Shown in pieces: positions 57,850 through 64,000 of a stretch of DNA of 64,000 nucleotides. This DNA is from Daucus carota subsp. sativus (taxonomy: Eukaryota > Streptophyta > Magnoliopsida > Apiales > Apiaceae), in assembly GCF_001625215.2 (NCBI RefSeq), contig NC_030384.2:41450390-41514389 (forward strand), written 5' to 3'. The position numbers and the translations under genes are program-made. The notes beneath the pieces are model-generated. The model made no database searches, was not told the origin of the DNA, and saw only the letters and a program-made list of their open reading frames with translations. Every line of letters starts with the position of its first letter. The first letter of the stretch is position 1.

Positions 57850-60800
57850 AGTTTAACTTATTTTCTTTAAGTAGAGTGTAAAAACTCATAGCTAATATTC
57901 ATTCTCAAATTAGAAGGGAACAAACTTAAGATCTGGAATTAGCGGGGATAAGCCTTTAGGGTTCAGACGATCCCACCACCTTCGAAGGAAATTTGAATTA
58001 ATTTCACCCTCATTATCACATTATCAACAGAACCAGATAACTTATGTGAATTCAAAAGATAATTAATTAGCTTCGAAATAGTTCAATCAAAATAGAATAA
58101 CGTAGAAAATTAAGAAAATATCTTGTTCAGAATTTAGGCAGTTCAATTTGTTTAGGGAAAGTCTACAACCTGTTGCCATCACGAATTCACTATTTTCCTC
58201 AGTAATGCTAAACAAGGCTTAAATACCTTCCGGCCATCGAAGTATGGTCCGTTATACACACTTGCCATCAAAGTTTGAAAATATACGGTTCGACCATCCA
58301 CCTTTGAACATACGTATCCCCAACCATAACCCCCCAAATAAACCGAATCAGCCCTCGTTTGACAGGCACTTGCGGTTGACAGCAATTACAATACACTTGC
58401 AAGCAACTGTAGCAGGTCCAGAGTCCATATTTAGTCATTTCATAAGCGTAGAACTTAATAGCACTCTGGGGTGAAACCTTGTTATTATTAGTAAAATTTA
58501 TTTAAAATTTTTATATAACATAATTACTAAATTTAATCAATAAATTTAATAATATTTTAAATTAAAAAGATTCATTTCTATGCTTAACCAAATATAAAAA
58601 TTATATTTTATAATAGGAAAAATATTTATATGCAAAAATAAATCTTATTATTAAAAAAAATATTTAAAATTTATATATAACATAATTACTAAATGTCTTC
58701 AATAAATATAATATTTGAGACGATCCTCTGGAGCTGGGGCTGATTATTCGGTAAAAATCGAACCGAATTACCGTATACCGAAATAACTGAAATACTGAAT
58801 AAGCTCAAAGACCATAACCGAATAGTGAACTGAATTTAATTCGGATCGAAATTTTTATGAGCAGCTCCAGCAACCCCACCAACAATGAAATTATGAGTAA
58901 ATACTAGCATCATGCACACGTTTACTGATGCCTTGCGGAATGAAAATGAAATTATCATATTAGAAGCTTTGCAATCAAAGTCCAGAAAAATACATGTGCG
59001 GCAGAAGATCAAAAGCTGCACTCTCGTTTTTGGTTCGTAAAGATTGAGATGATGCAATGTCTCTTGTTTAACCATTTCACCATTCCAGGACACATAATTT
59101 TTTCATGTTTTCTGACAGACTTCTAGTTGTCATACATAACATCTTCTTTGTCTTGATTTTTAGATCTCATATAATATCAGACTCAACTTCTGCATAATCA
59201 CCTGAATTATATCCTCCTTCCTCCGCAATTTGTAGCTGGTATGCTCCTTCTGTTCTGTGGTGGTGATGGTAACTACATCATCATAGCTTAGTCTCAGCAA
59301 TGAGAAAAGCTTCCCCCGCAATGGTAAAGAGCAGTGGTTCTAGTTTCCTCCGGTCCCAGTTAAAATTTTATGTTTGTAGGACGATGCCCCAGATTGGTTA
59401 CATCAAGAGCAGGGCTCTTCAGTTGTGTTTAATATCAATGAAATTGTTGTTTAGAATTAAAAATAAATATGCTTGCTGCATGAAAGTAATAAATTGTTAT
59501 TTTTTATTTTTTATTAAAACTCAAATATGTTATTACTAATTTTCGAGTTTACATTTACCTAATTTTTCAATAAATTTATTTGAATATATAAAAATATTGT
59601 GTTTTATTTTATATAGTATAACATAATAAATACCAATTATTAAATTTTATTATTTATTAATATTTTAGGACTTATATGATAATAAAATATATTTATATTT
59701 AAAATACAGAAACTCTTAGAACTTGTCAGGCTACAAACAAGAGAGAGAGTATGGAGATGGAGACAAGCACAGGTGGTTTGAACACCCACTCACTCTCTTT
59801 TCACGCGGGTGCATATAAAATGAGTGCCGGTTTGGTTTATTTAGTGGATCATGGTCGGGGAGTACATTTATCCGAAGTTGCAGGGTTGAACCGTATATTT
59901 TCATACTTTGATGGCAAGTGTGTATAACGGACCAAATTTGGATGGTAGAAAGGTATTTAAGCCGCTAAACAACCTTTATAGAATCCCATTATATAACTGT
60001 TACATATTTACCTACATACTATCTTTATCTTCCGAGTTCATAATACAAAGCTAGCTGAGGCAGTACTTAACTAAAACCACTCATACACATAAAATATTCG
60101 CAAACACCAGTGTCACTTGGATCCTGTCAGCAAAAACAAACAAAAGGGAAGTGCAACTTTTCTGCATTATAAACCCTATTTCCGCTCGCATTCTTCTTGA
60201 ATTTCACCCTCTGCAAAGATAAGGCACAATGATCTGCAAGATCGTCAAACTAAACTATTTTGCTCAAGAGCCCAAAAGTCATTACCTGGGAGATAAACAG
60301 CAAGATTGGCTTGAGCATCAGCTTCCGGGTTCCACTCCTTCACAAAACAACATGTATAAGGGGATAGTTTACAACATATAGCATAAAAGCTCACAGTGTA
60401 TGAGTTCGACTCATGACTGGGAAGTTACTGAATTAACTGTAACACATCGTTAGTTTCTTTTTCTTGTTTATATTCACGTATTAAATTATTCTACTAAAAG
60501 CTCTTACTAACTATTACTAAGCCTTTAGCATCCGACAGCGAAAAGTATGTATATGCTTCAATAAAAGCAGGTAAGCTCTTCCATCAACTTATCTCTCTGG
60601 TAACTAAATAAGATATGACGTATCATTTTGTACTGCAAGATAAGTAAAAAGTGCTTCACTGCATATACCCTTTCAACATGATTGATCTCAAACCATGTAA
60701 ATTTGTCTTTGAGCTCCTTAGCCACCTTGCATAAGTCAGCCATGTTCTGGTTTTTAGTTTTCCACAGACCCTGAATCTGCAAAGTTCATTTTGGCACTCA

Positions 60801-61256
60801 AGAGAGTAAAAACCAAATTTAATTACAATGAACAGATACATATTGTATCAGTATATTAGCAACTGACCACAACCAAAATGCCCAACATTAAGATATATAG
60901 CAACCGCAGATGCAATTGATTATAAGAATTAGACAGCGGATTATGTCAACAACACGAAGTGGAAGGAGAAATAACTCATTACAATATTGTAATGAGATAT
61001 AACAGAAGAAGTTTTTCAGCTTTTAATAATAGTACGGATACACTAAGTAAAGAATAAAACAATGTAGAAATATTATTTATTTTTTAGTTGTAAGTAATTG
61101 AACCCGAGATATATTTAAAGGGTCCTGGTTTGGTGATTTTATGTCGGGAACTCTTCTCTAACATATTGTTTTTCATCGCCCGATTAAGAAATGAACGATT
61201 ATGATTATATAAATGTTTATTATGGGCTGTTCTTATTAAGCATGTGGTACTTGTCT
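57850..61256. repeat. Segmental duplication, right copy part 1
   Basis: Matches 1-1648 after removal of the Mutator-like element at 58216-59963. It contains the last three RNase H exons of the open copy. Similarity stops near 61256, where copy 1 enters the hairpin. Confidence 0.92.
58216..59963. mobile_element. Mutator-like element (MULE), non-autonomous
   Basis: Exact 9-bp duplication GCTAAACAA (58207-58215 and 59964-59972); the intact single site is at 357-365. The terminal inverted repeats are about 90 bp: left GGCTTAAATACCTTCCGGCC, right inverted GGCTTAAATACCTTTCTACC, both continuing through GGTCCGTTATACACACTTGC. A 9-bp duplication with long inverted ends defines Mutator-type elements. 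The 1748-bp body carries no recognisable transposase. A minus-strand frame at 58836-59093 (85 codons) is unrecognised and could be a captured fragment. Confidence 0.93.
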
Positions 61257-63919
61257 ACTTCTGAAATTATAATGTCTATTCAAAAGTTATAATCTAAATG
61301 ATAAATAATTCTATATTATAATAGTATCATGTCATAATTAATTATATTTGCAATATTGTTATATATTATTTACAAATTTGTTGTGTAAGTTTGTATATAA
61401 ATTTTAAATATTATATAATTTTCAATAATAATATATTATGTAAGAAACATATTACATTATTGTAAATGTAATAAAAAATAAAGAACATGCACCCAAAGTA
61501 GTGATGAACTTAGATCAGATCTCGTATTAGTAGCTCAATATTTGAGCCTGTAATTTGATGGTCTATTACTGATTTACTGTGAAGTTGGACCATTCAAATT
61601 TTATTAATATAAATATTTATAGTTATAGTTATATTCAAATTAATATAACAGTATAATTTTCGAAAATTCAGCTACTCTACTTTTTTCATTCTTATTCTTA
61701 TCAAAAATTTGCAAAGAACAAGCACATGCTTACCATTCCACCCATAATTGAAATAGATACAAAAAAATTTTTTGCAGTAGTCTTATTTTTTTTATTTCTA
61801 TAATAAGTAACCGTAACTAAACTAAAACTATAATTGTTAGCTAACTTAAAACTATATATTCTTAAGTGAATGAAGAAGATATACACTATAATATATTACA
61901 AATTAATAATTAATTTTAAATGATGGTATAATATATAAACTACTAGTAGCAATTACATTAAATTACGTTCTTGTTGTAAGATGGAGCAAAACTAGTAGTA
62001 TCAATTAGATTAAATGTTGTAGTACAAATTACAAATATTTTGTCTCTTGATCATCAAAAAACCTAAATATAATATTAAAGTGTTGCACATGTGACAACGT
62101 ACCAAAGTTAATACATGCCAAATACTAAACACCGTAGTAAAAGAATAGGGTAAACCAAAATTATATAGGATTTTAGGGGTGAAACCAGGATTGGTTTAAC
62201 AAGATACCACTGAAAACCTATGTTACCCGGACTCTTCGGTTTGTCTCGAGTACCCGTGTCGGACACTCGACACTCGGACATGAGTATGGACACTCCGACA
62301 CTTATTTTAAGCCAAAAACTTAATAATATCCATGTTGGACACTTTTAGCCAAGTCCGGGTAACATCGCTGAAAACTGGTTCTGGCTTTCAATAAAGAGTT
62401 TACTTTCGAAGCTCATATTCTATTTAATTACAACATAATGCAAGTGTAAGAGAAGATATGGGATAAAATTTAAATTATGAATTAAGTTGAGTAAATTACT
62501 AAATTCATGGTGAGTGAAGAAAGAAAGATAAACCAAAGGAATATAGCTAACCTGCATACAGACAAGTTTAGAATCTCCTTTCACACTTATATGTGTAATC
62601 CTCTTCTGCAGAGCTACCTTCAATCCTAATATCAGAGATCGATATTCTGCAACATTATTAGTTGCAATGCCCAAACCTTCACGGAGCCGATAAACCTGTG
62701 CAAGTATATATCAGACACCTTCACATTATACAAGAGAAACATAAATGCCAATCAGTAGCATACCAGGCTTCCATTTGCAGCACGCAAAACAACTCCAGCA
62801 CCAGCTTGACCAGGATTTCCCTTTGATGCACCATCAAACTCAAGAATAAAGGTCTGGAAAATAAGAAGATAAAAATTCAACTACACCAAACTATTATAGG
62901 CTTTGTAATTTTAGAAGCAAATAATTTAGATTGGACGAAGAAATTATCTATTAGTATGTTAGATTGATAAAACACAAACAGAAACAAAATGTCCACACCT
63001 TTGTGAACTGACAACTCCAAATATACCGTCAATTGATATTTTGTGCTAACACAACACGACTACTTTCTCTTCCTTATATAACAGCCAGTTTTCTGCCTAG
63101 AATGATAGAATAAATTTTAAACAAAAATTAAAAATTACGCTTTCCATATCCACGTCACATGGCATCACCTAATTACTATATGTACGATTGTAACAAATTT
63201 CTAACATGAAAAAATATTACTTGCTTTAAGATGAGCTTAACCAGATAATCAGGATACCTGTATAGTGGGTGCATATCTGCATGTACTACATATCTCCACC
63301 TTGTCAGACTTACTTGATACTTAGACCTATTTGTGCAGGTTAAATATTGTGTATATTTGAACTTGTTGAAGAACATCCCAAATTAAATTTTTTGTTTGTG
63401 GCACCGATTCCTGTAATGAACTATCTGCGTTCAAGATGCCTTCATTACAGCAACTCGGCACAAGAAACTCCATGCTCGATCCCATCATTAGACGTGTCAA
63501 CGGTTCAGAAAATCAGTAATTTTGCAATAAAATTTTCAACCTTCATATCCTTGACTTAAGGCTAGTCAGACACAATTTGTGTGTGCTACCATATATATAG
63601 GGAAAAAAATAATGAGAAACAAACAGTATCAAGATTTATTATATAAATTTTGAGAGAGAAAAACAGCATTATTGACTCTTTACAGCCAAAATATGGAACA
63701 TCGAATTAGCTTAAGATATAAATATGTTTGAAAACACTGTCATGAACCACTCTACAGAGCAAGGTCCAGTGAACATGTACTCATCTGCATGACAAGAGAC
63801 TCGGAACTGGTCAGACTACTTACACAATAAGAAGAAACTGGTGGAACAGCCATGGCATTCTCTCTTCTTGGTTGATTTTGCTGAGGGCTTGAGAATGGAT
63901 TTGATCCCCCCGCACCATG
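60176..63919 (-). CDS. RNase H1-like gene, copy 2 (3' six exons)
   Basis: Six consecutive exons, 63919-63824, 62853-62764, 62695-62552, 60776-60669, 60337-60286 and 60210-60176, add up to 525 nt with all phases matching (174 residues plus TAG). The 5' exons lie beyond the window. The RNase H domain is complete: FDGASKGNPGQAGAG (first catalytic Asp), NNVAEYRSLILGLK (Glu), VKGDSKLVCMQ (Asp) and NPEADAQAN (final acidic pair), ending EGEIQEECERK. It should hydrolyse the RNA strand of RNA:DNA hybrids. Plant homologues carry an N-terminal hybrid-binding domain, which is visible in copy 1. Every lesion of copy 1 is absent here, so this is the functional member if the missing 5' part is also sound. 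Confidence 0.9.
61257..62111. other. Intron sequence unique to copy 2
   Basis: A/T-rich DNA in the RNase H intron, with no counterpart in copy 1, where the inserted 6.4 kb lies instead. No element or gene recognised. Confidence 0.6.
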
Positions 63920-64000
63920 CTAAAAAATAAATATATAAAAAGAAGGCAAAAGACAAGTTCTGAAGAGAACCGTAAATCTCCCTGGCTAAATTCATATAAA
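62112..64000. repeat. Segmental duplication, right copy part 2
   Basis: Matches 8031-9840 apart from the 150-bp MITE and small indels; runs to the window end and presumably beyond. Confidence 0.92.
62218..62367. mobile_element. 150-bp hAT-type MITE
   Basis: Exact 8-bp duplication CTGAAAAC (62210-62217 and 62368-62375); the empty site is at 8134-8141. Ends CTATGTTACCCGGACT and AGTCCGGGTAACATCG are inverted repeats with one mismatch. Internal GTCGGACACTC-type repeats. Confidence 0.92.

Overview
The window is nuclear DNA from a flowering plant, most likely a eudicot and possibly an asterid; the species cannot be named from the sequence. The case rests on GT-AG introns with plant-type exon structure, a plant CYP76-type cytochrome P450 pair, a SUO-type BAH/TFIIS-N protein, an AT-hook (AHL) gene, and dense plant-type transposable elements (hAT, Stowaway, Mutator, CACTA, Helitron, SINE, Ty3/gypsy) in very AT-rich DNA. 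No tRNA gene, rRNA gene or CRISPR array was seen.

Layout. Positions 1-13.7 kb hold a decayed copy of an RNase H1-like gene (minus strand). One of its introns is swollen by about 6.4 kb of inserted material: a long near-perfect hairpin made from a gene 3' end, a gypsy gag fragment, a small Arg-rich/membrane ORF, a hAT element and a second fold-back. 14-24.4 kb is a transposon nest: a minus-strand Helitron carrying three further elements separated by (TA)n arrays, followed by three hAT elements, two of which used the same 8-bp target. 24.4-42.7 kb is a tandem array. Upstream segments occur in three copies, and two intact P450 genes (31.8 and 40.7 kb) are about 93% identical. Insertions that are missing from a sister copy give empty-site controls. 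A CACTA element in front of the second P450 carries exons of an MscS-like channel gene. 43.6-45.2 kb is a plus-strand Helitron with a poly(A)-tailed insert. 46.3-48.8 kb is an AHL gene broken by a hAT element in exon 1. 50.6-56.4 kb is an intact SUO-like gene (minus strand). 57.85-64 kb is the second copy of the RNase H region; its exons are open and keep the catalytic residues. It is interrupted only by a 1.75-kb Mutator-like element and a 150-bp MITE, both absent from the first copy.

How the parts relate. The two RNase H copies bracket the window as a segmental duplication about 59.6 kb apart: the 5' part of the right copy lies beyond the window, and the left copy is dead. The P450 pair is a recent tandem duplication, expected to act at the ER on small hydrophobic metabolites (terpenoid-type substrates are typical of CYP76). 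SUO is an unrelated housekeeping or regulatory gene. All exon models were read by eye; no search or alignment program was run.
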